NCBI GenBank assembly: GCA_037179335.1
Contig: JAKZHN010000022.1
Span: 124,001-188,000 of the forward strand
Length of the DNA stretch: 64,000 bases
DNA from: Cyclaneusma minus
Lineage: Eukaryota > Ascomycota > Leotiomycetes > Marthamycetales > Marthamycetaceae
Reading direction: 5' to 3'
Both the position numbers and the translations under genes were made by a program. The stretch's first letter is position 1, and the number at the start of each line of letters is the position of its first letter. The notes beneath the pieces are model-generated. The model worked only from the letters and a program-made list of their open reading frames with translations. It did not search any database and was not told where the DNA came from. Positions 11,842-21,741 of the stretch are shown piece by piece.

Positions 11842-13272
11842 GAGCGAGTGGCGATGTGTTTCCCACTGATCTCATCCGTATATTTACATGGCACTGTACC
11901 TCGTTGCCTACCAACTATAGTTTGGACGCAGAGGTAGAAACACCACCCCTCACTTTGTCAAAACGAACCTGAAATGTCGACCCTCTTTCAGTTTCCGGGG
12001 CTTTCCAAGAATGAGCTAGCCCTGTCACAAGTTACAGAGCAGGTCGGTCATCACAATTGTCTATTGCGTTATCGAAAGTTTTGTTAAGCCCCAAGACTTT
12101 TTTCCAAACTTTCATGCTCTCGTGATGGGGATGCGCCCCAAGCTCAAACTTTCTGCTGTAGATGATTCGTTTGAGTGAAATGCCACGTGTTTGGATGATG
12201 GAATTTCAGGAGCCATCGAGCAGACATAATGACACGAAACGTGTTTGCATCGTGGCTATCTGAGTCTCCTGATCAAATTTGGTTTGTAGCCGATACTTTG
12301 GATCTTCATTACTTCACTTGCTTATTTGCTCTGAACCACAGTACTTGGGAGCATTTCATGGACCCTAATCAGGCGCATCGGGCATTCTCACTTTGGTTAA
12401 TGTCAGATGCGCATTTTCGTTTTGCTAGGAGGTACATTAATATGCAGTCGTCCTCCTTGGGTTTCTAAACCTGGTGCATCCGCGTCTTTGCTGTCTCTCC
12501 AATTCCATCCTGCCCTGTACTGCGGCATCCCGCATTTGACAACCCAAATTTCACCTCAGCTCTCAGCTTGACGTATGTTGATAGCAAGTGCTCAGAAACG
12601 TCGGTCTGGAGAATCCAGCAGTAATTTCTGGCTTTTCGTGCTGGAGGAGCAAAAGCAGAGACGGAAATAACGGACGAGGGCGAAAGAGATGGGGTTGGTG
12701 GAGGGCGGGTGCTGGCGAAGCTGACGGAGGACGGGTGCTGGCGAAGCTGGTAGAGGACGAGTCCTCGGGACGTTGTGGGAGTCTGGCCGCTTCTCCTGGA
12801 CTTAAGGCCCCAGGGAAATTAGAAGAGGTCGGTGGCCGAGGGAGAGGAAGGAGCTAAGTCGAGGCGATGACAAGAGGAAGCAATGGATCTGGAAGGACTG
12901 ATTTTTGTCGTCGTCATCGTCGTCAAGCTTGGTTCCCGTCGGCCAGATTTGTGAGTTCAGGGTTCTGGAAGTGTAGAGCTTGGGCTTTCGTATTTTCCTG
13001 AACTTCCTCGGGTGTGTGTTCTCGGAGTCTTAGATATCCTTGTCCTGATGTCTCCCTTTAGGCTTTCCAGAATCGCCAGAGCTCAAGGCCATAGGATGAA
13101 GGATGCAAAAGGCGTTAGGCGTTTAGCACTGTCGTTTTGCTGGAGGTGGTTTGGCCAACTCGCTGGCGGTCGGATGCTCTCTCTTGCATGGGTTCGGGGG
13201 GTCGACTGGCTTGTCATTTTCGAGCAGTCCCTGTTTCCAGTATGTGGGACATTTGACTTGAAAGGTTTCGAT

Positions 13273-13374
13273 TCAATCCATTGGTATATTCCAAGGCTTC
13301 ATTTGGTTGTCGCCACTGTAGCCAATATGGTCCACAACTATATCAATCGCATCCTCCTGTCTGAGTACCCTCTC
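13273..13374 (-). pseudogene. Remnant of the C-terminal part of BTB gene B
   Basis: In the same frame just after the stop of gene B, 33 codons are open before the next stop. They include AIDIVVDHIGYSG followed by a PW pair. The paralogue C has FVVDQIHARKQ followed by YPW at the matching place. The likeness is weak but lies at the right position and frame. A single new stop codon may therefore have shortened B, followed by decay. Confidence 0.35.
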
Positions 13375-14084
13375 CTAACCCTCCTTGTCGTCGGGGAACC
13401 GGCTACTGAAAGGGCCTTGCACGCGGACAAGAGCCTTCATGAACAGATGTGCATTGGATTCGCGCCGAACATTCTGGTAGACGTATAATGCGCATTCTGG
13501 CGAAAGACTATCGTGCTCGAAGTTGAGGTTTTCACAAAGCCTAAAGGCCACAGCGTTCATGAATGCTGGAGCGAGTAGTTTATCTCCGAGGATCCAAAGA
13601 CGAAAGTCATCTTTTATCATATCGCTGTCACTCACGGTCCCGGTATAGCACCAAGTTACAAAAGCATGGATGTCTTCGGGCTTATCCTCAGGGAGCAGCA
13701 TGGTATCGCTAGAGCCTTCGGAGAAGGGCCCGAAGCAGGCTTTCTCGAAAAAATCGGAGTAAAAGCCCAGCAGAGCTCTATGGCAAGTTATTCTGGTCTT
13801 CGACTGTCCAACTATAAGCTGCACAAGCGTGTTTGGAGCTCGTAAAAGTCTGTAGAAAAGTCAGCGAGTGGCCCGTGAGAGTGGATGAGGACCCCGTAAA
13901 CTGCGCCGCTCTATCCCGGAAAGAGGTCGGGAAGAAAGAGGGCGTACTCAGTTTACGAAGTCCTCAATTAGGTATGAAGGGCTTACAGAGTCGAAACTTC
14001 CTTGCCGTGGTCATGCATATTTTCCAGTCTCTCGTAAGCTGCCTCGCATTCCTGGTTGAGCGAGATTTCAGTTGCTGTGGCCAT
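13375..14084 (-). CDS. BTB/POZ domain protein B, short form
   Basis: Two exons, complement(join(13375..13849,13987..14084)), give 190 residues. Exon 1 is 98 bases, exactly as long as in gene A, and the 137-base intron has the same phase 2. The BTB domain is complete: LIVGQSKTRITCHRALLGFY, FFEKACFGPF, LLPEDKPEDIHAFVTWCYTG and LWILGDKLLAPAF. It then runs to a GPFSS block shared with gene A and stops at TAG (13375-13377). Its paralogues continue for another 130-160 residues with an acidic linker, a W-R-x-G block and a basic tail, so B is C-terminally truncated. It may work as a BTB-only protein or be decaying. It is divergent from gene C across 375 bases. Confidence 0.65.
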
Positions 14085-14459
14085 GGTCGCTGAGAATTAG
14101 AATGAAAAATTCGGGGATGTGGTATCTCGAACAGAGGTCGAAGGAAAACAAGTTGTTATTAACTCCTTTGCTGCGAAAACGGGTCGAGAAAGGGAGCGTC
14201 GCGGCAGATCTGGAGCTGAAGCAGTGGTTTTCTGTATCTAATCGAGTAGGCGGTGAGGCGACGCACGGGCCTGATATATATATCTTGGCGCGTCTACAAA
14301 CGCGTGGGCCATTAAACTTTCGTGCCCTCCAACTCCTTGTGCAAAGCATCACCACTTCCGCTGCCTGAGCAACTGCTCCACCTTCCTGCCCCTGACTTCA
14401 ACACCTGCCTCATCGACTTTTGAAGGCCACGACCCCGTGCTCAGCAGCCTCTTCTCAAA
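14085..14459. promoter_or_regulatory. Divergent promoter region between BTB genes B and C
   Basis: 375 bases between two starts. Around 14241-14292 it carries ATCGAGTAGGCG, then GCACGGGCCTGATA, then ATCTTGGCGC. The same three blocks lie upstream of BTB gene D at about 16435-16501. No other gene is present. Confidence 0.5.
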
Positions 14460-15488
14460 ATGTCCAAAGAGAAGCGACCCGCTACTCTGCCGCCGCCAGA
14501 GTCTAGTGACGATCTCCCAGTGAACATCTTCGAGCGTTATCAAGCCGTGGACGAGACGCGTGAAAATTGCGTCTGCCAGGCCTGCAGATACGAGGAGAAT
14601 TGCGAGTGTAATTCATGGCCTCAGGAGCAACGAGCATGCACCCAATCGATCCTCCAGGAACTCCATTCTCACGAAGTTCGAATCTTATAAGTATTATTCT
14701 TATAGTATGTTAGTAAATTGCCGGCTTACATATTTATTAGACTCGGACGTTCTCAATCCATTGCAAAATTGCTCGTCGGTCCACGAGAAATGGAGATTCC
14801 ATGTCACAAGGCATTACTAGCCTTCTATTCTGGTTTCTTTGACGGGGCTTTATTCGGATCGTTCGCCGAGACGGCTTCTGGTACAGTAAAGCTTTCTGAA
14901 GAAGATCCGACAGAAATTCAAGCCTTCGTGGGCTGGGTCTACTCTGGTACACTCGGCGAAATAGATGGTATCATTTGCAGCAAACTATGGGTTCTCGGTG
15001 ATAGGTTGTTAGCACCAAGCTTCACCAATGCAGTCATGGCTTTACTATGCGGCCGACTAAACGAGAGGGCTTTGTTACCCGAGGAAGCGACTTACGCCTA
15101 TCAGACGACAAGAGAGGAATCCAAGCTCAGGGCACTTATCAGGAGGCTCATTTATCTCGATGGCCCATTTCAACCCAGCTTTCACAAAGAGGATCCTCGG
15201 CGTTATCCAAATCCGAAGGATGGGTTCATTCTCGAAAACGAAGAAGAATGGACTGAGCTTTTTGCTGAGGGTGGAGAGTTCGTGGTTGACCAGATACACG
15301 CCCGGAAACAATACGAAGCCATTACCGGGAGAGACAGGTTTTCATATCCTTGGGAAGAGTCTGGTTACAGGGACAAGTATCTCGAAAAAGAGGATTTGAA
15401 GGACGCGAAGAAGTGGCGTCTTGGCGAACTGGAAAGTGACAAGCCTACTTCACCAGTCAACCCAGCCAAACGGATCCGCCGCCGCTAG
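14460..15488 (+). CDS. BTB/POZ domain protein C, with AT..AG intron
   Basis: By analogy to its paralogues the gene is join(14460..14686,14741..15488), 324 residues. Exon 1 codes for an N-terminus with the cluster CVCQACRYEENCEC, which looks like a metal-binding patch and has a weaker partner (CPCKSCRK) in gene D. Exon 2 codes for the BTB fold (LVGPREMEIPCHKALLAFYS, FFDGALFGSF, LWVLGDRLLAPSF), a W-R-L-G-E-L-E block and a basic tail, NPAKRIRRR. The junction EVRIL/LGRS matches gene D exactly, but the intron would begin ATAAGT instead of GTAAGT. Read straight through, exon 1 stops at TAA (14688). If the intron is not removed, only a shorter product from an internal ATG (14790) inside the BTB domain could be made. 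The function is unknown; expression of a full protein is uncertain. Confidence 0.6.
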
Positions 15489-15515
15489 TGTTCAGACGTC
15501 CTCAGCAGCAAGTCG

Positions 15516-15772
15516 ATGGCTCCTATGGGTACGTGCTTTGGCCTTCAAACACAAGGTAGCGATGTTGAAGAGCTCAAGGTCAGTAAACCCCTCTACGTTA
15601 CAGACGAACATTGTTTAGGGATGATCTGCTAACAAATCGATAACAGATATATCTTGAAGACCAAACCGCCGTCCTTGTCCAAACCATCCAATCTCTCGTC
15701 TCCTGCATCGACTCCCTCGCCTCCTGCATCCACCCCCTCGTCTCCGGCATCCGCTCCGACAGCGGCAGATGA
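15516..15772 (+). CDS. Small spliced gene, possible polarisome-tail-like peptide
   Basis: join(15516..15578,15647..15772) gives 62 residues. The intron has AAG|GTCAGT, a perfect GCTAAC branch site and ATAACAG, and joins two open parts in frame. The product reads VEELKIYLEDQTAVLVQTIQ, an amphipathic helix, and then three near-copies of a seven-residue unit (LVSCIDS, LASCIHP, LVSGIRS) made by a 21-base triplication. From memory this resembles the C-terminal helix of Spa2/GIT-type polarisome proteins; that is a resemblance, not a search result. It starts 27 bases after the stop of BTB gene C, so it could be a separate gene, a tail exon of a longer C transcript, or a transposed gene fragment. Confidence 0.4.
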
Positions 15773-16743
15773 AGATCGTCACAGCTGAAGGTCGTCACAT
15801 GGAAAGATTGGGGAAAGACAGCAGTGCTAGAGCCAGTGGAAAGCGTAAAAATTCGACATTGAGTCAAGCCAACTACCTGAACCAATGCAAGTGCCGTAGA
15901 ATAAGGTCCAAAATACAAAGCATAAGACCCATTTGACCTCGTGCTAAATTTACCTCTTCACATATCCCCTAACATTTATACCCTAAGCTAATGTCTCACC
16001 TATCAGCAGGCGCTTCTCCCGCGTACTACTCCTGGAAATTTCATACCAAACATCCTCCTCTGCGTTTGGTAGAAGAGTCACGCATCGTACTCATTATCCC
16101 GTGCTCTATGCTTCAAGCTAATGTTGCAGGGGAGCTTCTGCTGTCAGGCGGGGAGTCCTATGGTATGGCTAAAGTCAGATGGCTGTTGCTCTTTCCTATA
16201 TATGTGGCGTTGTAACTTAACTAACCCTCTCTATCCCTATACATTAATGCATTGCCTTTCGACCTTTTCATACTCTTGATGTGCGACCGCTCTAAGTTGA
16301 GTAGATAATAAAGCTATATGGATATATCTATCTTCTCTACTCCGTGTCACTAAGACTGCCCTGAATACTACATTACCAGAATGCATCGAACTGAAAATCT
16401 TGAGCCAAAGTGGTTGCTTCTTTTCATTTTCCCTATCGAGTAGGCGACGCAAAAGCACGGGCCTGATAAAAATGTATGTGCATCGCCATAAATCTTAGCG
16501 CCTCACGTGTGAGTGCACGTGCGGGTCTACAGACCTCGAGCTTGGTGTGCTCCGGTTCTTCTTTGCGACTTCCGGCAACCTCACACCAACATATTCTTGT
16601 CTGATTCTGCAGTTTCACAGACCGCTCGCAATCCGTTCTGCGCCGTCTCCACTTCGAGAACCTCGCGGACGAACATAACTGAACCCCCAACACCTCCTCA
16701 ATCGCCCGCTCTTCGTTGAGTTCCTGTCCATTTTCAACCGAAG
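15773..16743. other. Intergenic, 1 kb, with duplicated promoter block
   Basis: No gene is seen. Bases 16435-16501 match the promoter block of BTB gene C (ATCGAGTAGGCG, GCACGGGCCTGATA, ATCTTAGCGC). The block is about 250-310 bases before the start of gene D. Confidence 0.5.
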
Positions 16744-17829
16744 ATGCCTACTACGAAGCGCAAAGCTGCTGGTTCACCAGACAGCGAAGACCCCGAGCTC
16801 GACATCCACGACCGTCACACTGCTATGACAGCTCTCAAGCAGTTCCATTGCCCATGCAAGAGCTGCCGCAAGGTGTTTTACAGCATGCGATATGGAGAAA
16901 TTCCATCCCGAGCTTCGTCCCCAGCCGGTTCTTCTCCGGCCGGTTCGTCCCCAGCTGTGATGTCAGATGCATGCCCCACGGTGATCCGCAAGAAGATCCA
17001 TGCTGAGGAAGTCAGAGTCCTGTAGGTACCACTTGTGAAGATTGAACCTGAACATCCTTAGCTGATACTCTCATTCAGTCTAGGACGCTCCTACACAATG
17101 GCAACTCTACTTGTAAGTCCGGACGAGAAGCAAATTATTTGCCACAAGGTGCTTCTGGGGTTTTACTCCGGATTTTTTGAAGGAGCTTTGTTCGGAGGGT
17201 TCGCTGAGGCAGCTTCCGGTGTCATCAGGCTTCCAGAAGATGACCCTGCTGAGATGCAAGCCTTTGTCAGTTGGCTCTACACCGGCACTGTTGATGAAAC
17301 CGGCGCAAAAGGCATCTCTGGATGCAAGTTGTGGGTCCTGGGTGACAAGCTTTTATCTCCAGCGTTCGGCAACACGGCCATGACACTCTTTCTCGGCCAA
17401 AGTATGTACGTACAGGACACGTTCCATGAAGGCATTGATCCCAAGCTCGCTTTGTATGCCTATGACAAGTCAATGGAAGGATCAAAGCTCAGACTGGCAA
17501 TGCGAGATGTTGTACGTTTAGCGGGTCCTTTCGGATTTGACTTCAACGACTGCTACGCCGCCAACAAGGACTTTGGTAATCCTGATAACCAAAAAGAGTG
17601 GATTGAGATTTTTGCCAAAGGTGGCCAGCTGGTTTTTGACCAGATTCTTCACAACGCATCGCACGCGAATGCTCCGGAGAGTTACCCTTGGGAGCTCGAC
17701 ATGACTCTGACAGAGGAGATGTACTATGAGAAGGACCCATACAAGGACCCGGAAGAGTGGCGTTTGGGATTCCTCGAGAATGATGCGCCCGCTCCACCCA
17801 TCAATCCGGCCAAACGGGTTTGCCGCTGA
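16744..17829 (+). CDS. BTB/POZ domain protein D
   Basis: Two exons, join(16744..17021,17079..17829), give 342 residues. The intron (57 bases, GTAGGT..TTCAG) is phase 2 and falls in the motif EVRVL/LGRS, as in gene C. Exon 1 codes for a basic start (PTTKRKAAGS), a CPCKSCRK pair and a short Ser/Pro repeat (ASSPAGSSPAGSSPA). The BTB domain covers about residues 97-190: LVSPDEKQIICHKVLLGFYS, FFEGALFGGF, LPEDDPAEMQAFVSWLYTG, LWVLGDKLLSPAF. The tail keeps the block PEEWRLGFLEND and ends NPAKRVCR. It is most similar to gene C, including the promoter, so the two probably come from a recent duplication. The role is unknown. Confidence 0.8.
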
Positions 17830-19678
17830 GGAGAGGTGTTCAGGTTGTCACGGACGGGAAGCGTTAAGGGGCTGTCTACATTACTGCAGCCGGGGAAATG
17901 CTCAAGGACAATACAATCTCGATCTGGCTCAGCCTCAGCCAAACGACTTGAAGCAATTCCACGGCTTCGTGCTACGCTCGAACAAACAAGCCCACCTCAC
18001 ACTCTTACGCCGATCTCTGAAGCCCTCCTCTCGTTTGTTCTTCCTTCTTCCGCTCTTGGGCCTTCGTCCTCTTCGCCTTCGTCCTACTCGCATTCGTCCT
18101 GCTCATATTCGTCCTCTTTGCATCATCTCCCGGCGTTACATGGTTCGTAGCAGGGTTATCAAAAAGTCTCAAGGAAGGCACATACAGGTGTTTCGGCGGG
18201 TTGGCATGCTTGGGTCTCATATTGAAAGACAGGGAACAGACGTAACGGTTATTTGAGAAGTTCAGAAGATGGAGTTGTTGATGAGGTCAAAGAGTAGCTT
18301 TGACCGCCATCTCTGCTGCTTCACTAGATAAAAATGACAGTCATCAAGTAACATCAAACAAGTCCCCAAATATGCAGCAACTGGCTATTGTGACAATGTG
18401 ATAACGGTAGCTATACATCCCCTTACTCACGTCCCAAGCTTCTTAATTCCAATCAGCAGTCATTCCTTGCCCATGCTACTCTTATCAACTTCACGTCAAA
18501 CATCCTCATATCATGCCCACTGTTCCGTGCTCCATGCTGCAAGTCGAGGACTTCCTTTGAACTTTGATGTTTGGTCCGTCATCACTTCCCACCATGCTTC
18601 CCGAATCGAACAAATTGGCCGCTGTCAAAGTCGGTATAAGAAGCTGACGCCTCTGGTGAATCTGCCATCAAGCCCCATCATCCATTCTCAAGCAGGGTCC
18701 TAACATTCAGGGTGATAGTTTCTGAGCCTATCTCTGCGAATCTCCAGGGATACATCCATGAAAATTACCAATATCTTATATCTAACGGCAGTGAGGTGTA
18801 GTCAAAACAGCTGACATCATGTGTTCTCAGCTCCTTAAGGACCGTTCCTCCAACTGCAACATGCAATCTCTCCCTGTCTTTGGAAGCACCCGGAGCGTGA
18901 ATGTTTCCCTTGACATCGAGTCAGATCCTGATCCCCATGTTGATCATTCTAGGATGCTTGACCTAGAGTGAAGGACACATTTTGTCACTAGTACCTACAA
19001 GAACTCTTCAAATTCCTCCAAAATTTATAGGTAGCTCTCAAAGAGTGTTCTCAATGCTCGGAAGTATCATCGATGGCAAGGATTATATTTGCTCGTCATC
19101 ATGAGGTATTCATCCCATTGTCATGAATATCTCCTATCCTCAGACTCAGAGGAGCCGAAGTGGAACATGTTCAGACAATGCATAGATAGCTCGCCTACCT
19201 GAGGAGTGAAAAATTGACAGGGAGTCAGAAGCTTTCACTACATAGCAGCAGTCAAATCAGCTCTCGACTCCTCAATACCAGTCACCTCCTCCTCCTGACA
19301 CCACCACCTTCACCTCTTCTCGCCCCCAACATGGCAAAACGTACCCCATTCTTCTCTTTCCCCTCCTTTGCTCGTCCCACCTCCCTATCTCCTTCTGACC
19401 ATCAGGCAAACGAACTCCTAGATTCACTCGATTCACAGTTCTTGCCCACCCTTGCATCCCTGAAGTCTCCAGAGCCTGATTCTGCAGGTGAGGCAGAAGT
19501 TAAGCGAGCAGCGGAGCTAGACAAGCTCGGGGATTTAGCCTCGCGACACGACCCTCACCGCCCGCTGCGCTTCCTGCCCTCCCGACCCTGCTCGAACAAA
19601 CAACAACTCCGGTTCTCACCCTCCGGATCAGCCAACTGCGTCCGCAACTCCACCAAGAACACCGCAATCGCCTTCACA
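17830..19678. other. Intergenic, 1.85 kb; possible 5' extension of next gene
   Basis: Holds four exact-length 15-base repeats at 18061-18120 (core TTCGTCCT). From 19214 the frame of the following gene is open without a stop, with in-frame ATGs at 19214 and 19331. I found nothing else. Confidence 0.45.
18061..18120. repeat. Four 15-bp tandem repeats
   Basis: Units at 18061, 18076, 18091 and 18106 share the core TTCGTCCT. Simple minisatellite, no gene attached. Confidence 0.75.
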
Positions 19679-20480
19679 ATGGCCGACTCTCAGTCTTTCA
19701 AGGAGCTGCTTCTTTCCGATGCCAAGCCGCTCCACTTCAGCACCGCCGGCGTGCTGACCATTGCCTGCTACCTCGCAATGGTCGTCCGCCTCGTACTCGA
19801 CGAACCGGGCAGCCGCACCTGGCGCTATCTCACGATCATGGCTGTCCGAGCCAACACATGGTCATTCATTGGATCTCTGATGATAACTACCTTCCTCAAT
19901 ATCAGTGACGACTTCGACACTGCGACCCTGATCATGTTAGTCATTGACTGCTTCTGCGCTGCACTGTTCCTCGCACCTACGGTGAACAGCTTCAACTTGC
20001 CGTCAGCACCGATGCTTCGTCTAACCATGCATTTCTGGGATATCGTGGGAGGAGTCTTCTGCATTCTCGTTGGACTCGATGTCATCTATCCGTCGACTGC
20101 CATTTTCTTGTTCTTGCAGGGCGCTCTCATTATCCTGGTTGCCAAACTGGTCAACGATGTTTTCTACTGCGCTGGGTTGATTCATGGTACGTGAGATAGT
20201 GTTGTATAGGTTGGTAGAGGACTGACGACTGACTTTGAGTAGACCTTTTTCCCGGTTCCCTATGCACGGAAGAAAACTACAAGCGGCTGTACGCGCCGGA
20301 GACTGTCGAGGGATGCAAGGATGTCGAAAAGCTTCACAAGAAGATGAGCGAGGTCCATGAAGAAGAGGTATGTGAATCTTCCACTTTGCTTTCAAATACT
20401 CTCCGTCCGAAAACTGACTTACATGTGTACAGATGGTTATGCTTGCTCACGACGTGCACAACACCAAGGCTCATGTCTAG
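19679..20480 (+). CDS. Multi-pass membrane protein of unknown function
   Basis: join(19679..20186,20243..20367,20433..20480) gives 226 residues; the last exon is only 48 bases. Five hydrophobic segments are seen at about residues 20-40, 57-75, 81-103, 118-137 and 139-162. A soluble tail of about 55 residues follows, starting DLFPGSLCTEENYKRLYAPE and ending AHDVHNTKAHV. Splice sites are GTACGT/GAGTAG and GTATGT/TACAG. I chose ATG 19679 because the hydrophobic region begins soon after it and its context (CACAATGGCC) is good. The frame is also open upstream to ATG 19331 (342 residues) and 19214 (381), and part of that stretch looks protein-like (LLDSLDSQFLPTLASLK). I do not recognise the family. 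Confidence 0.65.
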
Positions 20481-21741
20481 GGACTTCTCCTCGGACATCA
20501 CTTGTTCTCTGGGCAGATGTGCAAGTGCTCTTACATCCAGCAGCGAGCTGTGCCGGTCGTTGTCGAGCAGCGGATCTGCCTCTTCTTTGGGACAGTGGTT
20601 GCACGGGATACAACAGAAGGCGTAGCCGGATGGCATCAGACGAGGAGGCTTGTGATTGCTTTGCTTGACTGCTTTGACTGCGGAAGAAGATTGTACAATA
20701 GGGTTTGCAGTCAAATGAAAAGGAAAATTGGGTTTCTTCACTACTACTGGTTTCTTCTTTGACGTGACTCGTGAAACGACCCTTTTCCCGCGACATCGCG
20801 GTACATTTCGATGAAGATCAGGACAGTGGTGTTTGCTAGTTGCTACACATTGGACCGCATGCGAGCACCTACATCAGGCAGGAGCATTGTCGGTACACGA
20901 GAGCTGAGCTTTGTTTGTGGCTCTGGTACGTAAGATGCTTAGGACCCAGGATATCTGCCCTCCATGGCACATCGCAAGCATGGTTTCGCTTTCCCATTAT
21001 CAGTATCTCGCACCCCCACGTAAAATTTCAACGAGTATGAGAAAAATCCAGAAATGTAGAAAGAAACCACAAAAATATCGAGTCAAGAGAGGGAATTGAA
21101 CCCGCGTCTTAAAGAATACAAAAAAGATGCTACTCGCGGGAAGGGACTGATTTCGAACTTGCGGCTTTCACATTAGTACGGCCTAGACCAACGTCAATAG
21201 GCGGTATCGCATATGCATATGATTTTGATGTGAAAAATTATTGCGAACTTCTATAAGTACCTCTGTACAGTCCCTGACTCTCCACTTGCGTGTACCCATA
21301 GGACGACGGGAGAGAAAGGAAAGCTAAGGTGTCAGATCCTTGCTCAGTAGAGCCATGTCAACACCACAAGCTCGAGTTCCCCGAGCAATCAGACTGCTGC
21401 ATTCCCAAGGCTGCCCTCCATCCTGGATTTCCTTTTCCCCGCCGCCAAATACTCAGATTTTTCGAGTAGCCCCTGTTCCTTGGACGACCTCCCATGTAAG
21501 TCTGGTCTGAGGATGTGTCGGCAGTCAAAGGCAACAGAAACTTCAGATATTCGAGTCTCCAGACGATTCACCATATTACAGTATTCACAAGAGCCCATCC
21601 TGTTAGAAACTCGCCATGGCAGAATGTGTAGTATTAGCATTTATACCAGGTCCTACGTCCCAGTACCACACTACTCTATCCCCTCCTTCTCCCAACAAGT
21701 GCTTTTCTCTGTACACTTTAATTCCCGACCTATCACACACC
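20481..21741. other. Intergenic, 1.26 kb, no gene found
   Basis: Short frames only. Two stretches on the minus strand near 21089-21101 and 21152-21165 look like tRNA T-arm (B-box) sequences but have no foldable tRNA around them. Confidence 0.45.

Larger units (their letters stand above)
11063..13374. other. Intergenic, 2.3 kb, with simple repeats
   Basis: Holds a poly-A run near 11413, a degenerate minisatellite (11718-11841), two copies of a 27-base unit around 12704-12757 and a GTC/ATC triplet run near 12908. A 79-codon frame at 12229-12468 and a Gly/Arg-rich frame at 12588-12857 have no supporting evidence. Bases 13273-13374 carry a decayed continuation of BTB gene B. Confidence 0.45.

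Noticed and set aside
12588..12857. Gly/Arg-rich 89-codon frame
   Set aside because: The content comes from a 27-base tandem duplication and G-rich DNA. No start context, intron or family support.
21075..21180. Possible tRNA gene or genes on the minus strand
   Set aside because: Two T-arm-like words (GGGTTCAATTCCC and GTTCGAAATC) and one A-box-like word are present, but the T stem of the second does not pair, and neither has a foldable acceptor or anticodon arm.
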